DNA of 64,000 bases from Paracoccus sp. TOH (GCF_030388245.1 NZ_CP098360.1:124001-188000); one strand, 5' to 3'; numbered from the stretch's first letter, positions 19,157-28,613 are shown. Notes: generated from the sequence alone by a model not told the origin. Numbers and translations are program-made.

Positions 19157-20041
19157 TCAGCCCATGCGCTCGCTGGAATAGCTTCCGGGCGATGCCGGGA
19201 AGACGACGGTCTTGTTGCCGTTCAGGAACACCCGGCGGTGGATATGGGCGTGGATGGCCCGCGCCAGCACCTGGCTTTCCACGTCGCGGCCCAGCGAGAC
19301 ATAATCCTCGGGCGATTGCGCATGGGTCACCCGGATGATGTCCTGCTCGATGATCGGGCCCTCGTCGCGATCCGCGGTCACGTAATGGCTGGTGGCGCCG
19401 ATCAGCTTCACCCCGCGCTCGAAGGCCTGCTTGTAGGGGTTGGCGCCCTTGAAGCTCGGCAGGAACGAGTGGTGGATGTTGATGATCCGCCCCGACATTT
19501 CCTTGCACATCTCGTCCGACAGCACCTGCATGTAGCGCGCCAGCACGATCAGCTCGGCCCCGGTCTCGCGCACGATGCGCATCTGCTCGGCCTCGGCCTG
19601 CGGCTTGTTCTCCTTGGTGACCTTGATGCAGTGGAAGGGCAGGTCGTGGTTCACCACCACCTTCTGATAGTCCATGTGGTTCGAGATCACCGCCACGATC
19701 TCGATCGGCAAGGCGCCGATGCGCCAGCGATACAAGAGATCGTTCAGGCAATGCCCGAAGCGGCTGACCATGATCACCACCTTCATCTTCTCGGATTCGT
19801 CGTGGATGGCGTATTGCATGGCGAAGGGCGCCGCCACTTCGGCCAGGCCCGCGCGCAGATCCTCCAGCCCCACGCCCTCTTCCGAGACGAAGCTGACGCG
19901 CATGAAGAACTTGCCGGTCTGCGGGTCGTCGAACTGGCTGGAATCGGTGATGTTGCAGCCGTTCTCGGCCAGAAAGCCCGAGATGGCGGCCACGATGCCG
20001 CGCGTGGATTCGCAGGCAACGGTCAGGCAGAACTTGTTCAT
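19157..20041 (-). CDS. purU: Formyltetrahydrofolate deformylase
   Basis: Hydrolyses 10-formyl-THF to formate and THF. The 294 residues show an N-terminal ACT-like regulatory domain (MNKFCLTVACESTRGIVAAI) and a formyltransferase-fold catalytic domain with IAVISNH-type, NIHHSFLPSFKGANPYKQA and GATSHYVTADRDEGPIIEQD motifs carrying the Asn/His/Asp active residues. The start at 20041 matches the family N-terminus; the frame extends to 20107 without support. Placed after mgdABCD and folD, it would release C1 units from methylamine as formate for oxidation or for re-entry by FtfL. Confidence 0.95.
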   Translation of the reverse strand: MNKFCLTVACESTRGIVAAISGFLAENGCNITDSSQFDDPQTGKFFMRVSFVSEEGVGLEDLRAGLAEVAAPFAMQYAIHDESEKMKVVIMVSRFGHCLNDLLYRWRIGALPIEIVAVISNHMDYQKVVVNHDLPFHCIKVTKENKPQAEAEQMRIVRETGAELIVLARYMQVLSDEMCKEMSGRIINIHHSFLPSFKGANPYKQAFERGVKLIGATSHYVTADRDEGPIIEQDIIRVTHAQSPEDYVSLGRDVESQVLARAIHAHIHRRVFLNGNKTVVFPASPGSYSSERMG

Positions 20042-20124
20042 CGGTTTCTCCACTTGTCTTGATGGGCAAAGCCCGTTGTTCTTCGGTTTCATCGGATCCG
20101 GGGACACCCGGCCCTGCGCATGTC

Positions 20125-21033
20125 TCAGGCGGTCAGGCCCTCGGGCTCGGGCCAGCCATGGGCCCGGCAGCAGGCGGTCAGCGTGTTGGCCAGCAGGCAG
20201 GCGATGGTCATCGGTCCGACCCCGCCCGGCACCGGGGTGATGGCCCCGGCGACCTGGGCCGCGCTGTCGAAATCGACGTCGCCCACCAGCCGGGTGCGGC
20301 CGTCCTCCTCGATGCGGTTGATGCCGACGTCGATCACCGTCGCCCCGGGCTTGACCCAGTCGCCGCGGATCATCCGCGGCCGGCCGACCGCCGCGACCAG
20401 GATGTCGGCGGTGCGGCAGAGCCCGGCCAGATCCTTGGTCCGCGAATGCGCGATGGTCACCGTGCAGCTGTCGCCCAGCAAAAGCTGCGCCATCGGCTTG
20501 CCGACGATGTTCGAGCGCCCCACCACCACCGCGTTCAGCCCGGAAAGATCGCCAAGCCGGTCGCGCAACAGCATCAGGCAGCCCAAGGGCGTGCAGGGCA
20601 CCATGCTTTTCTGCCCGGTCCCCAGCAGCCCGACATTCGAGATGTGGAACCCGTCCACGTCCTTTGCCGGGTCGATGGCGTTGATCACCCGCTCGGCATC
20701 CATGTGCCCGGGCAGCGGCAGCTGCACCAGGATGCCATGCACCGCCGGATCGGCGTTCAGCCGGCCGATCAGCGCCAGAAGATCCTCTTGCGGGGTCTCG
20801 GCCGGCAGCTTGTGCTCGAAGCTCGCCATGCCGGCCTCGCGGGTCTGGATGCCCTTGTTGCGGACATAGACCTCGCTGGCCGGATCCTCGCCCACCAGCA
20901 CCACCGCAAGACCGGGAACCACCCCATGCGCCGCCTTCAGCCGCCCCACATGCTCGGCAACCCGCGCCCGAACCCCGGAAGCAAAGCCCTTGCCGTCGAT
21001 GATTGCGCCGCCATTCCTTGCAGCCATGTTCAT
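20125..21033 (-). CDS. folD: Methylene-THF dehydrogenase / methenyl-THF cyclohydrolase, copy 1
   Basis: Bifunctional enzyme that interconverts methylene-, methenyl- and formyl-THF with NADP(H). The 302-residue protein has the catalytic [18 protein letters not shown], the [19 protein letters not shown] segment, the NADP motif [18 protein letters not shown] and the C-terminal [16 protein letters not shown]. The ATG overlaps the mgdD stop (ATGA), placing it firmly in the N-methylglutamate operon, with purU after it. That context favours the oxidative direction. A second folD at 43211-44110 shares near-identical DNA patches although it sits in the serine-cycle operon. Confidence 0.95.
   Translation of the reverse strand: MNMAARNGGAIIDGKGFASGVRARVAEHVGRLKAAHGVVPGLAVVLVGEDPASEVYVRNKGIQTREAGMASFEHKLPAETPQEDLLALIGRLNADPAVHGILVQLPLPGHMDAERVINAIDPAKDVDGFHISNVGLLGTGQKSMVPCTPLGCLMLLRDRLGDLSGLNAVVVGRSNIVGKPMAQLLLGDSCTVTIAHSRTKDLAGLCRTADILVAAVGRPRMIRGDWVKPGATVIDVGINRIEEDGRTRLVGDVDFDSAAQVAGAITPVPGGVGPMTIACLLANTLTACCRAHGWPEPEGLTA
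20610..20685 (-). repeat. 76-base tract identical to folD copy 2
   Basis: Read on the minus strand, this segment is identical base for base to 43541-43616. After one mismatch a further 34 bases match. The two folD genes lie in different operons, so the match is not a by-product of one block duplication seen elsewhere in the window. Confidence 0.8.
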
Positions 21034-21596
21034 GTCCTTTCTCCCTTCAGGCGCCCGGCGGATTCCTCGAGCGTGTGCCAGAGCGCGGCGGCCAGAGACC
21101 GCATGCCGATCACCGCCAGCCGATCCTCGGCCCGGCGGATCAGGAAGACGCTCATATGATGCAAGCCGGTGCGCGTGGCCGAGCCCGACCCGAAGGCCGC
21201 GGCGTCGATGTTCACCAGCTTTTCCATCAGTGCCCGGATCGGGGCGCCGCCCCGGTCCGAAACGATTTCGAATACGGTCCAGCCGTCGGTCTGTTCGGTG
21301 ACCGAGCAGCCCGGCGCCTCGACGGCCAGCGCGGCGGCGAAATCCTCGGCGGCGCGCCCCTCGGCCTCGATCATCCATTGGCCGGGCCCGGTCCAGAAGG
21401 CGCCAACGCCCTGCCCGGCCCGCCATGCCCCCGGCCCCGGCAGCGCCAGACCCAGCGGCGCGGGCTCGGCCGCGCCTTGGCGCAGCGCCAGCGAGGCCAG
21501 CGCCAGGCCGGCATTCTCGGTGATGGTCAGCGCACCAAAGGCGTGCCAGGCGGGCGCCCGCGCACCCAGAGCGGTGATGGGAGTCAGGTCAGTCAC
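21030..21596 (-). CDS. mgdD: N-methylglutamate dehydrogenase gamma subunit (sarcosine-oxidase gamma-like)
   Basis: 188 residues matching the SoxG gamma chain of heterotetrameric sarcosine oxidase: [13 protein letters not shown], a central [20 protein letters not shown] and C-terminal [21 protein letters not shown]. In this operon it should be the fourth subunit of N-methylglutamate dehydrogenase rather than sarcosine oxidase, because mgsABC and gmaS precede it. It overlaps mgdC by eight bases and folD by four, so the operon is translationally coupled through this gene. Confidence 0.88.
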   Translation of the reverse strand: MTDLTPITALGARAPAWHAFGALTITENAGLALASLALRQGAAEPAPLGLALPGPGAWRAGQGVGAFWTGPGQWMIEAEGRAAEDFAAALAVEAPGCSVTEQTDGWTVFEIVSDRGGAPIRALMEKLVNIDAAAFGSGSATRTGLHHMSVFLIRRAEDRLAVIGMRSLAAALWHTLEESAGRLKGERT

Positions 21597-24519
21597 GCAG
21601 GCGCCCTCCTTCGGGGTCGACGAAATGCGGCGAGACGACGCGCAGCGCCACCTTCTGCCCCTGAAGCGGATTGGCGGCGATCACCGTCTCGCCCAGGCGG
21701 GCGCCGCCATTGGCCAGGAAGCCCAGGCCGATGCTGGATCCCACATGCGGCGAATGGCAGGCCGAGGTGATCCAGCCCTGGTCGGTCTCGGTCCGGTGCT
21801 CGGCGCCTTCGGCGAAAAGATGCATCCCGGCCAGCACCGGCTGCGCCGGATCGACCGGCTGCAGCCCGACCAGCACCCGGGTTTCGGCTGCCAGCCCCTC
21901 GCGCCGGGACATCACCGCGCCGATGCCGTCCTTTTTGCTGCTGACCATGCGGCCCAGCCCCAGCATCTGCGCCGTGGTCTGGCCGTTCAGCTCGTTGCCG
22001 GCGGCATGGCCCTTTTCGATGCGCATCACGCCAAGCGCTTCGGTGCCATAGGGGGTGGCGCCCAGATCGGCGCCCTGTTCCATCAGCCGCTCGACCAACG
22101 CCTGGCCATAGCGGGACGGAACCGCAAGCTCATAGGCCAGCTCGCCCGAGAAGCTGATGCGGAACAGCCGCGCCCGCAGCCCGCCGCAGACCGTCAGCCC
22201 GGCGCAGGCCATGAAGGGGAAAGCCTCGTTCGACAGGTCGAACCCGTCCACGATCCGCTCCAGCAACCGGCGGGCATTGGGGCCGGCCACCGCGATCTGC
22301 GCCCAGGCGTCGGTGGTCGAGATCAACTGCACGTCCAGCTCGGGCCAAAGGCACTGCCGTGCGAATTCCATCTGCCGGTAGACCGGTCCCGCCTGGGCGG
22401 TGGTGGTGGTGACGACGTAATGGTCCTCGGCCAGCCGGGCGCAGGTGCCGTCGTCCCAGGCCGAGCCGTCCTCGCGCAGCATCAAGCCATAGCGGACCAT
22501 GCCGACCTTGAGGCTTTTCATGGCATTGGCATAGATCCGGTCGAGGAACTCTCCGGCATCCGCGCCCTGCACATCCACCTTGCCCAGCGTGGTCACGTCG
22601 CAGATGCCAACGCCCTTGCGGGTGGCCAGCACCTCGCGGTCCACGGTCTGGCGCCAATGCGTCTCGCCCGGACGGGGGAAGTATTGCGCCCGCATCCAGG
22701 GGCCGACCTCGATGAACACGGCGCCCTGCGCGCGCGCCCATTCATGCGTGGGCGTCAGGCGGCGCGGGCGGAAATGCGCCCCCGTATCGCCGCCGCCCAG
22801 CACCGACAGCGACACGCCGCTATAGGGCGGGCGAAAGATCGTCGTGCCGGTTTCCGGGATCGGCTTGCCGGTCAGTTCCGACATGACCGCCAGGGCGGTG
22901 ACGTTGGCGGTCTTGCCCTGGTCGGTGGCCATGCCCAGCGTGGTCCAGCGCTTCAGATGCTCGACCGGGCGCATGTTTTCCTGATGCGCCAGCTTGATGT
23001 CCTTGACGGTCACGTCGTTCTGGAAATCGACCCAGGCGCGGCCCTTGCCCGGCACATGCCAGAGCGGGCGCAGACCGGCCGGCGCATCCTCGGCCGCCGG
23101 CAGCTCGGCGGGCCGGGCCTCGATGCCGAGCTGGGCCAGCGCCTCGACCGCCGCGTCGGCGCCCGAGCGCAGCGCGGCAGCGGTGCTGCCCTGCCCCGTC
23201 GCGGCGCCGGCGACGATCAGCCCGCGCGGTCCGTTCTCGCCGGGGACGAAGGCTTGCAGCGTCTCGTCCCAGACCGGCCGACCGCGGTGGTGCGAGGCCA
23301 GATGCACGTTCGGGTTCCAGCCGCCGGCGACGCCGAGCGCGCCGCAAGCCAGCCATTCCCTGCGTCCGTTGCTGTCGATCTCGATACCGCGCAGACCCAG
23401 GCGGCCCTTGGCATTGCTGACCATGCCATGGACCAGCCGGTAATCGCCCTGGGCGCGCGCGTCCTGGCGGCTGTCGATCACCGCCGCGACATCGACCCCC
23501 TTGGCGGCCAGGTCCAGCGCCGTGCGGTGGCCGTCGTCGTTATTGGTAAAGATCGCCACCCGTTTCGCCGGGCTGACCGCCCAGCGGTTGGCATAGGCGC
23601 GCATCGCGCCGGCCAGCATGATGCCGGGGCGGTCGTTGTTCTGGAACGGAATGTGCCGCTCGATGGCGCCGGCGGCCAGCACGGCGCGGTGGGCGGTGAT
23701 CCGCCAGAGCGTTTGGCGCACCTGCCGGCCCGGCTCGGGCAGGTGATCGGCGACCCGCTCGACCGCGCCATAGACGCCGTGGTCGAAGGCGCCGAACACC
23801 GTGGTGCGGCGCAGGATGCGGACATTGGGCAGCGCCGCCAGCTCGGCCTCGGCCCGCGCGATCCATTCGGCCGCCGGGGCATCGTCCAGCGCATGGGATT
23901 CCGCCAGCAGCCGGCCGCCCAGGCGGAAATCCTCGTCGGCCAGGATGACCCGCGCCCCGGCGCGGCCGGCGGTCAGCGCCGCCGAAAGCCCCGCCGCGCC
24001 GCCGCCGATGACCAGCAGGTCGCAATGCAGGAAGCCCTTGTCATAGGCGTCGGGATCGGGCTGCATCGACAGGCTGCCCAAGCCCGCCGCCCGGCGGATC
24101 GCCGGCTCGTAGAGCTTTTCCCAGAAGGCGCGCGGCCACATGAAGGTCTTGTAATAGAAGCCCGCGGCAAAGAACGAGGAGAACAGGTCGTTCATCGCCA
24201 GCAGGTCGAAGCCCAGAGGCCCGACATGGTTCTGGCTGGCGGCTTCCAGCCCGTCGTAAAGCTCGGCCACGGTGGCGCGGGTATTGGGCTCTTTCCGGGC
24301 GCCGCCGCGCAGTTCCACCAGCGCATTCGGCTCTTCGGACCCGGCCGAGAAGACGCCGCGCGGCCGGTGATACTTGAAGCTGCGGCCCATCAGCCGCACG
24401 CCGTTCGCCAGCAGCGCCGAAGCCAGCGTGTCGCCGGGATGGCCGGAATAGGTCCGGCCGTCGAAGGTGAATTTCAGGTCGCGGGCGCGGTCGATCAGCC
24501 CTCCGCTCAGGCGGGTCAT
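21589..24519 (-). CDS. mgdC: N-methylglutamate dehydrogenase alpha subunit (sarcosine-oxidase alpha-like)
   Basis: 976 residues, the usual length of heterotetrameric sarcosine oxidase alpha chains. Order: N-terminal 2Fe-2S-ferredoxin-like fold (FTFDGRTYSGHPGDTLASAL), NAD/FAD-type Rossmann domain (DLLVIGGGAAGLSAALTAGRAG near residue 165), then a C-terminal GcvT/folate domain (GVGICDVTTLGKVDVQGADA near 635). The folate domain should capture the methyl carbon as methylene-THF while N-methylglutamate returns to glutamate. The ATG overlaps the mgdB stop by four bases. Sarcosine as substrate cannot be excluded from sequence alone. Confidence 0.93.
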   Translation of the reverse strand: MTRLSGGLIDRARDLKFTFDGRTYSGHPGDTLASALLANGVRLMGRSFKYHRPRGVFSAGSEEPNALVELRGGARKEPNTRATVAELYDGLEAASQNHVGPLGFDLLAMNDLFSSFFAAGFYYKTFMWPRAFWEKLYEPAIRRAAGLGSLSMQPDPDAYDKGFLHCDLLVIGGGAAGLSAALTAGRAGARVILADEDFRLGGRLLAESHALDDAPAAEWIARAEAELAALPNVRILRRTTVFGAFDHGVYGAVERVADHLPEPGRQVRQTLWRITAHRAVLAAGAIERHIPFQNNDRPGIMLAGAMRAYANRWAVSPAKRVAIFTNNDDGHRTALDLAAKGVDVAAVIDSRQDARAQGDYRLVHGMVSNAKGRLGLRGIEIDSNGRREWLACGALGVAGGWNPNVHLASHHRGRPVWDETLQAFVPGENGPRGLIVAGAATGQGSTAAALRSGADAAVEALAQLGIEARPAELPAAEDAPAGLRPLWHVPGKGRAWVDFQNDVTVKDIKLAHQENMRPVEHLKRWTTLGMATDQGKTANVTALAVMSELTGKPIPETGTTIFRPPYSGVSLSVLGGGDTGAHFRPRRLTPTHEWARAQGAVFIEVGPWMRAQYFPRPGETHWRQTVDREVLATRKGVGICDVTTLGKVDVQGADAGEFLDRIYANAMKSLKVGMVRYGLMLREDGSAWDDGTCARLAEDHYVVTTTTAQAGPVYRQMEFARQCLWPELDVQLISTTDAWAQIAVAGPNARRLLERIVDGFDLSNEAFPFMACAGLTVCGGLRARLFRISFSGELAYELAVPSRYGQALVERLMEQGADLGATPYGTEALGVMRIEKGHAAGNELNGQTTAQMLGLGRMVSSKKDGIGAVMSRREGLAAETRVLVGLQPVDPAQPVLAGMHLFAEGAEHRTETDQGWITSACHSPHVGSSIGLGFLANGGARLGETVIAANPLQGQKVALRVVSPHFVDPEGGRLRD

Positions 24520-24800
24520 GCGGCACCGCCTTTCAGCTTCGCGTCACGCGCCAGCTCGGCGCCCAGGATCTCGTGCGTGGTGGTGTCTCGGGTCACGACC
24601 AGCCAGGAGCGGTCGCCCTGCTCGTGGAACCACAATTCGCGATGCACCCCGGCCGGGTTGTCGCGCAGATAGACGTATTCGGCAAAGGCGGCCTCGGCGC
24701 CTTCGGCCATGCCGTCGGGGCGGTCGATCAGGCGCGCATCGCCCAGATAGGTGAATTCCTGTGCGTCGCGCAGGCCAAGAAGGGGATGGGGGATCAGCAT
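24516..24800 (-). CDS. mgdB: N-methylglutamate dehydrogenase delta subunit lacking the usual zinc-site cysteines
   Basis: 94 residues aligned over the full length of the SoxD delta chain (EFTYLGDARLIDRP, EYVYLRDNPAGVHRELWFHE, RDTTTHEI). In characterised sarcosine oxidases the delta chain binds zinc with two Cys of a CPxC motif, a His and a Cys. Here the CPxCG position reads HPLLG (His5, Leu8), His59 is kept and the last Cys is Asp63. So three of four ligands are gone. The start at 24800 matches the family N-terminus. It lies seven bases after mgdA and overlaps mgdC. Confidence 0.88.
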   Translation of the reverse strand: MLIPHPLLGLRDAQEFTYLGDARLIDRPDGMAEGAEAAFAEYVYLRDNPAGVHRELWFHEQGDRSWLVVTRDTTTHEILGAELARDAKLKGGAA

Positions 24801-24807
24801 GGCGGCC

Positions 24808-26058
24808 TCAATGCAGGTTCGGTTGGGCGCCCACGCCCTTTTCGTCGATGACATAGCCGCGCGCGAAACGGTCCAGGCGATAGGCGCCGGCGGTTTCGTG
24901 CGGGCGGTCGGTGGCCAGCAGATGGGCAAAGGCATAGCCGCTGGCGGGCGTCGCCTTGAAGCCGCCATAGCACCAGCCCGCATTCAGATAGAGCCCCTCG
25001 ACGGGCGTGCGGTCGATGATCGGGCTGCCATCCATGGACATGTCCATGATGCCGCCCCAGACGCGCAGCAGCCGCGCCCGGCCGATCATCGGCATCAGCG
25101 CCATGCCGCCCTCGGTCACGTCCTCGATCACCGGCAGGTTGCCGCGTTGGGCATAGGAGTTGTAGCCGTCGATATCGCCGCCGAAGACCAGCCCGCCCTT
25201 GTCGGACTGGCTGACATAGAAATGCCCGGCGCCGAAGGTGATGACCCCGGGGATGGTCGGCTTCAGCCCCTCCGAGACGAAGGCCTGCAGCACATGGCTT
25301 TCGATCGGCAGCCGCATCCCCGCCATCGCCATCACCCGGCCGGACGAGCCCGCCACCGCCACGCCGACCTTGCCGGCGGCGATATAGCCGCGCGTCGTCT
25401 CGACCCCGCTGATGCGGCCGCCGTCGATCCGGAAGCCGGTGACCTCGCAATTCTGGATCAGGTCGACGCCGCGCATGTCGGCGCCGCGGGCATAGCCCCA
25501 GGCCACGCCGTCATGGCGCGCGGTCCCGGCCCGGCGCTGCAACAGCCCGCCCTTGATCGGGAAACGGGCATTGTCGAAGTTCAGGAACGGCGCCATGGCC
25601 CGCACCTGCTGGGGGTCCAGCAGTTCGGCATCGGCGCCGGCCAGCAGCATGGCATTGCCGCGCCGGCGGAAGGCATCGCGCTGCGCATCGGTATGGCACA
25701 GGTTCAGGATGCCGCGCTGGCTGACCATGGCGTTGAAGTTGAACTCCTGCTCCAGCCCCTCCCAGAGCTTCATCGAGAATTCGTAGAAGGGCTCGTTGCC
25801 CGGCAGCAGGTAGTTCGAGCGGATGATCGTGGTGTTGCGGCCGATATTGCCCGAACCGAGCCAGCTTTTCTCCAGCACGGCGATGCGCGCCCGGCCGAAG
25901 GTCTTGGCGAGATAATAGGCCGTCGCCAGCCCATGCCCGCCGCCGCCGACGATGATGTAGTCATAGGCCGGCTGCGGTTCGGGATTGCGCCATAGCGGCT
26001 TCCATCCCTTGTGACCGGTCAGCGCCTCTCTGATGACCCGCAAGCCCGAGAAATGCAT
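24808..26058 (-). CDS. mgdA: N-methylglutamate dehydrogenase beta subunit (sarcosine-oxidase beta-like)
   Basis: 416-residue flavoprotein of the DAO/SoxB type, the amine-oxidising subunit. The dinucleotide motif YIIVGGGGHGLATAYYLAK lies near residue 34, the flavin-attachment region WLGSGNIGRNTTIIRSNY near 66, and the C-terminal LYLNAGWCYGGFKATPASG matches the family. The ATG at 26058 has AAGGAG about eight bases upstream. It opens the mgdABCD-folD-purU block and is divergent from the GlxA-type regulator, with 126 bases between them that must hold both promoters. Confidence 0.92.
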   Translation of the reverse strand: MHFSGLRVIREALTGHKGWKPLWRNPEPQPAYDYIIVGGGGHGLATAYYLAKTFGRARIAVLEKSWLGSGNIGRNTTIIRSNYLLPGNEPFYEFSMKLWEGLEQEFNFNAMVSQRGILNLCHTDAQRDAFRRRGNAMLLAGADAELLDPQQVRAMAPFLNFDNARFPIKGGLLQRRAGTARHDGVAWGYARGADMRGVDLIQNCEVTGFRIDGGRISGVETTRGYIAAGKVGVAVAGSSGRVMAMAGMRLPIESHVLQAFVSEGLKPTIPGVITFGAGHFYVSQSDKGGLVFGGDIDGYNSYAQRGNLPVIEDVTEGGMALMPMIGRARLLRVWGGIMDMSMDGSPIIDRTPVEGLYLNAGWCYGGFKATPASGYAFAHLLATDRPHETAGAYRLDRFARGYVIDEKGVGAQPNLH

Positions 26059-26184
26059 GGCGATAATCTCCTTCGTCGATTCGAATCTGGCACAGCTCGG
26101 CCCCGGCAATGCGCCCGACAAGGACATTGCCTTGCCTATTCCGGACATGGGTGGCAGGCTGAGGCGGAAAGCCAAAGGTCTGCC

Positions 26185-27168
26185 ATGCGCCCCGATTCCC
26201 GCCCCCGCCGCTACGGCTTCCTGCTGCTGCCGGGTTACGCACTGATGTCCACCGCCTCGGCGGTCGAACCGCTGCGCGCGGCGAACCTGCTGAGCGGCCG
26301 GCCGCTCTACGAGCTGCAATTCGTCTCGACCGAGGGCGGCTTCGCGCCCAGCTCGGTCGCCGGCGGATTCGAGACCATCGCCCTGGCCGAGGCCGACGAG
26401 AATCTGGACATCCTGTTCGTGGTGGCGGGGGGCGATCCGCTGGCGCAGCGCGATCCGCGGGTGCTGGCCTTCGTGCGCCGGCTGGCGCGGCGCGGGGTGG
26501 CGCTTGGCGGCATCTCGGGCGGGGCGGCGATCCTGGCGGCGGCCGGGGTGATGGCGGCGCGGCGCTTCACCATCCACTGGCAGCATCTGGACGCCATGCG
26601 CGAGACCTGGCCCGACGCGCTGATCGAAAGGCGGCTGTTCGTCATCGACCGCGACCGCTTCACCTGCGCCGGCGGCATGGCGCCCCTGGACATGATGCAT
26701 GCGCTGATCGCCTCGGCGCATGGGGCGGGGCTGGCGCGGGCGGTCAGCGACTGGTTCATCCATACTGGCATCCGCGAGGCCGAGGCGCCGCAGCAGCTGG
26801 ACCCGGCGCGCAAATACGACCTGCATCACCCGGCGCTGGTCGCCATGGTCGAGCTGATGACCAGCCATATCGCCGATCCGCTGGGGCTCGAGGATCTGGG
26901 CCAGCTTTGCGACATGACGCCCCGGCACCTGGAACGGCTGGCGCAGGCGCAACTGGGCGAAAGCGTGATGCAGTTCTATCGCCGGCTGCGGCTGGACAAG
27001 GCCCGGGAACTGCTGAGCCAGTCCGGCCTGCCGCTGGCCGAGATCGCGCTGGCGACCGGCTTCGCCAGCCGCAGCCATTTCAGCCGCAGCTTCCGCGCGC
27101 AGTTCGGCACCAGCCCCTCGGCCCGCCGGCCGCTGCGGGCGGAGGCAATGGAAAACCCCGGCGGCTAG
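26185..27168 (+). CDS. glxA: GlxA-type AraC-family regulator (DJ-1/PfpI domain + AraC HTH)
   Basis: 327-residue transcription factor. The N-terminal half is a DJ-1/PfpI-like ligand-binding domain (YGFLLLPGYALMSTASAVEP, GGISGGAAILAAAGV) and the C-terminal third holds the two AraC helix-turn-helix motifs (LEDLGQLCDMTPRHLERLAQ, IALATGFASRSHFSRSF). Relatives (GlxA, GbdR, SouR) respond to methylated amines or amino acids such as betaine or sarcosine. The frame is open back to 26011, but the N-terminus and promoter space favour 26185. It is divergent from mgdA and converges on gmaS, which makes it the likely activator of the mgd block. Confidence 0.88.
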   Translation: MRPDSRPRRYGFLLLPGYALMSTASAVEPLRAANLLSGRPLYELQFVSTEGGFAPSSVAGGFETIALAEADENLDILFVVAGGDPLAQRDPRVLAFVRRLARRGVALGGISGGAAILAAAGVMAARRFTIHWQHLDAMRETWPDALIERRLFVIDRDRFTCAGGMAPLDMMHALIASAHGAGLARAVSDWFIHTGIREAEAPQQLDPARKYDLHHPALVAMVELMTSHIADPLGLEDLGQLCDMTPRHLERLAQAQLGESVMQFYRRLRLDKARELLSQSGLPLAEIALATGFASRSHFSRSFRAQFGTSPSARRPLRAEAMENPGG

Positions 27169-27183
27169 ATGCCACCGGGGTTT
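27153..27183. terminator. Bidirectional terminator between glxA and gmaS
   Basis: AAACCCCGG (27153-27161) and CCGGGGTTT (27175-27183) form a 9-bp stem with an inner GGC/GCC pair. The glxA stop codon lies inside the hairpin. T-runs are available on both strands, fitting the convergent genes. Confidence 0.8.
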
Positions 27184-27209
27184 CGCGGTGCCTGGGAGGG
27201 AGCAGCCGC

Positions 27210-28613
27210 TTAGATGTCCAGGGTGTTGTCCCGCTCCCATTGCGACAGATGCGCGCAATAGTGGTTCCACTCCCGGTTCTTGAGCTTGATATAGGCGGCA
27301 GAGAATTCATGCCCCATCGCGGCCTTGAGCCCCTCGTCCGCGTCGAAGGCGCGGATCGCGTCCAGGAGGTTCAGCGGCAGTTTCGGCGCGCCGGTGATGG
27401 TATGGCCCTCGGCATACATGTCGATGTCGGAACGCGGGCCGGGATCGGCCTTCGCGCGCAGCCCCGACAGCCCGGCCGCCATGATCGCCGCCTGCACCAG
27501 ATAGGGGTTGGCGGCGCCGTCGGGCAGGCGGAACTCGAACCGGCCGGGGCCGGGCACGCGCACCATATGGGTGCGGTTGTTGCCGGTCCAGGTGACGCTG
27601 TTCGGCGCCCAGGTCGCGCCCGAGGTGGTGCGCGGCGCGTTGATGCGCTTGTAGCTGTTCACCGTCGGGCAGCTCAGCAGCGCCAGCGCCGAGGCATGTT
27701 TCATGATGCCGCCGACGAAGTGATAGCCCTGCTGGGACAGGCCCAGCTCGTCCCGGTCGTCGGCAAAGGCGTTGGTGCCGTCGGCGTTCCAGACCGAGAT
27801 ATGCAGGTGGCAGCCGTTCCCGGTCAGCCCCATGATCGGCTTGGGCATGAAGGTGGCGCGCAGCCCGTGCTTTTCGGCGATGGCCCTGGTCATGAACTTG
27901 AAGAACGAATGCTTGTCGGCGGTCGCCAGCGCATTGTCGTATTTCCAGTTCATCTCCCACTGGCCGTTGGCGTCCTCGTGGTCGCTCTGATAGGGCTCCC
28001 AGCCCAGTTCGAGCATGTAGTCCGAGATCTCGGCGATCACGTCCAGGCGGCGGAACATCGCCTGCTGGTCGTAGCAGGGCTTCATCGCGGTGTCGGCCGG
28101 GTCGCCGATGGCCAGCCCGTCGGGCGTCATCAGGAAGAATTCCGGCTCGACCCCGGTCTTGACGGTCAGGCCCATATCGGCGGCCTCGCGGCACAGCCGG
28201 GTCAGCACGTTGCGCGGCGCCTGCGCCAGGTCGATGCCGCCGCTCATCACGCAGTTCGAGGCGACCCAGGCCACCTCTTTCTTCCAGGGAAGCTGGATCA
28301 CCGAGGAGGCGTCGGGCAGCCCCAGCATGTCGGGATGGGCCGGCGTCAGGTCAAGCCAGGTGGCGAAACCGGCAAAGCCCGCGCCGCCGGCCTGCATGTC
28401 GGCGATACCCTCGGCCGGGACCAGTTTGGCGCGCTGGCTGCCGAACAGATCGGTGAAGGAGACCATGAAATGCTTGATGCCCCGGTCGCGCGCATAGGCG
28501 GCCAGGTCCAGCGGTTCGGCGGATTTCTGTTGCGGGTTCGCGGCGCCCTGGCGGGGCTTGTCCCGCTTCTGCACCATGTCGGATTCGCGGGCAAAGGTGG
28601 CCATGTCGGTCAT
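27210..28613 (-). CDS. gmaS: Gamma-glutamylmethylamide synthetase (glutamine-synthetase family)
   Basis: Should ligate methylamine to glutamate with ATP, giving gamma-glutamylmethylamide, the first step of the N-methylglutamate pathway. The 467-residue protein is of the GlnT/GMAS class: beta-grasp domain with FMVSFTDLFGSQRAKLVP near residue 48, then the catalytic domain with TGVEPEFFLM, GLTGNGCHLHISVW, NSYKRINAPR and RFEFRLPDGAANPYLVQAA. GMAS and type-III glutamine synthetases are hard to separate by eye; the operon with mgsABC and mgdABCD decides. AGGGAGA precedes the ATG. It lies 72 bases after mgsC, across a hairpin. Confidence 0.86.
   Translation of the reverse strand: MTDMATFARESDMVQKRDKPRQGAANPQQKSAEPLDLAAYARDRGIKHFMVSFTDLFGSQRAKLVPAEGIADMQAGGAGFAGFATWLDLTPAHPDMLGLPDASSVIQLPWKKEVAWVASNCVMSGGIDLAQAPRNVLTRLCREAADMGLTVKTGVEPEFFLMTPDGLAIGDPADTAMKPCYDQQAMFRRLDVIAEISDYMLELGWEPYQSDHEDANGQWEMNWKYDNALATADKHSFFKFMTRAIAEKHGLRATFMPKPIMGLTGNGCHLHISVWNADGTNAFADDRDELGLSQQGYHFVGGIMKHASALALLSCPTVNSYKRINAPRTTSGATWAPNSVTWTGNNRTHMVRVPGPGRFEFRLPDGAANPYLVQAAIMAAGLSGLRAKADPGPRSDIDMYAEGHTITGAPKLPLNLLDAIRAFDADEGLKAAMGHEFSAAYIKLKNREWNHYCAHLSQWERDNTLDI

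Noticed and set aside
21169..24672. 1167-codon open frame on the plus strand
   Set aside because: Mirror of mgdC and mgdD; no domain, no ribosome-binding site.
21030..26058. Annotation as heterotetrameric sarcosine oxidase (soxBDAG)
   Set aside because: Subunits are homologous, but mgsABC and gmaS directly upstream and the missing zinc cysteines in the delta chain favour N-methylglutamate dehydrogenase.
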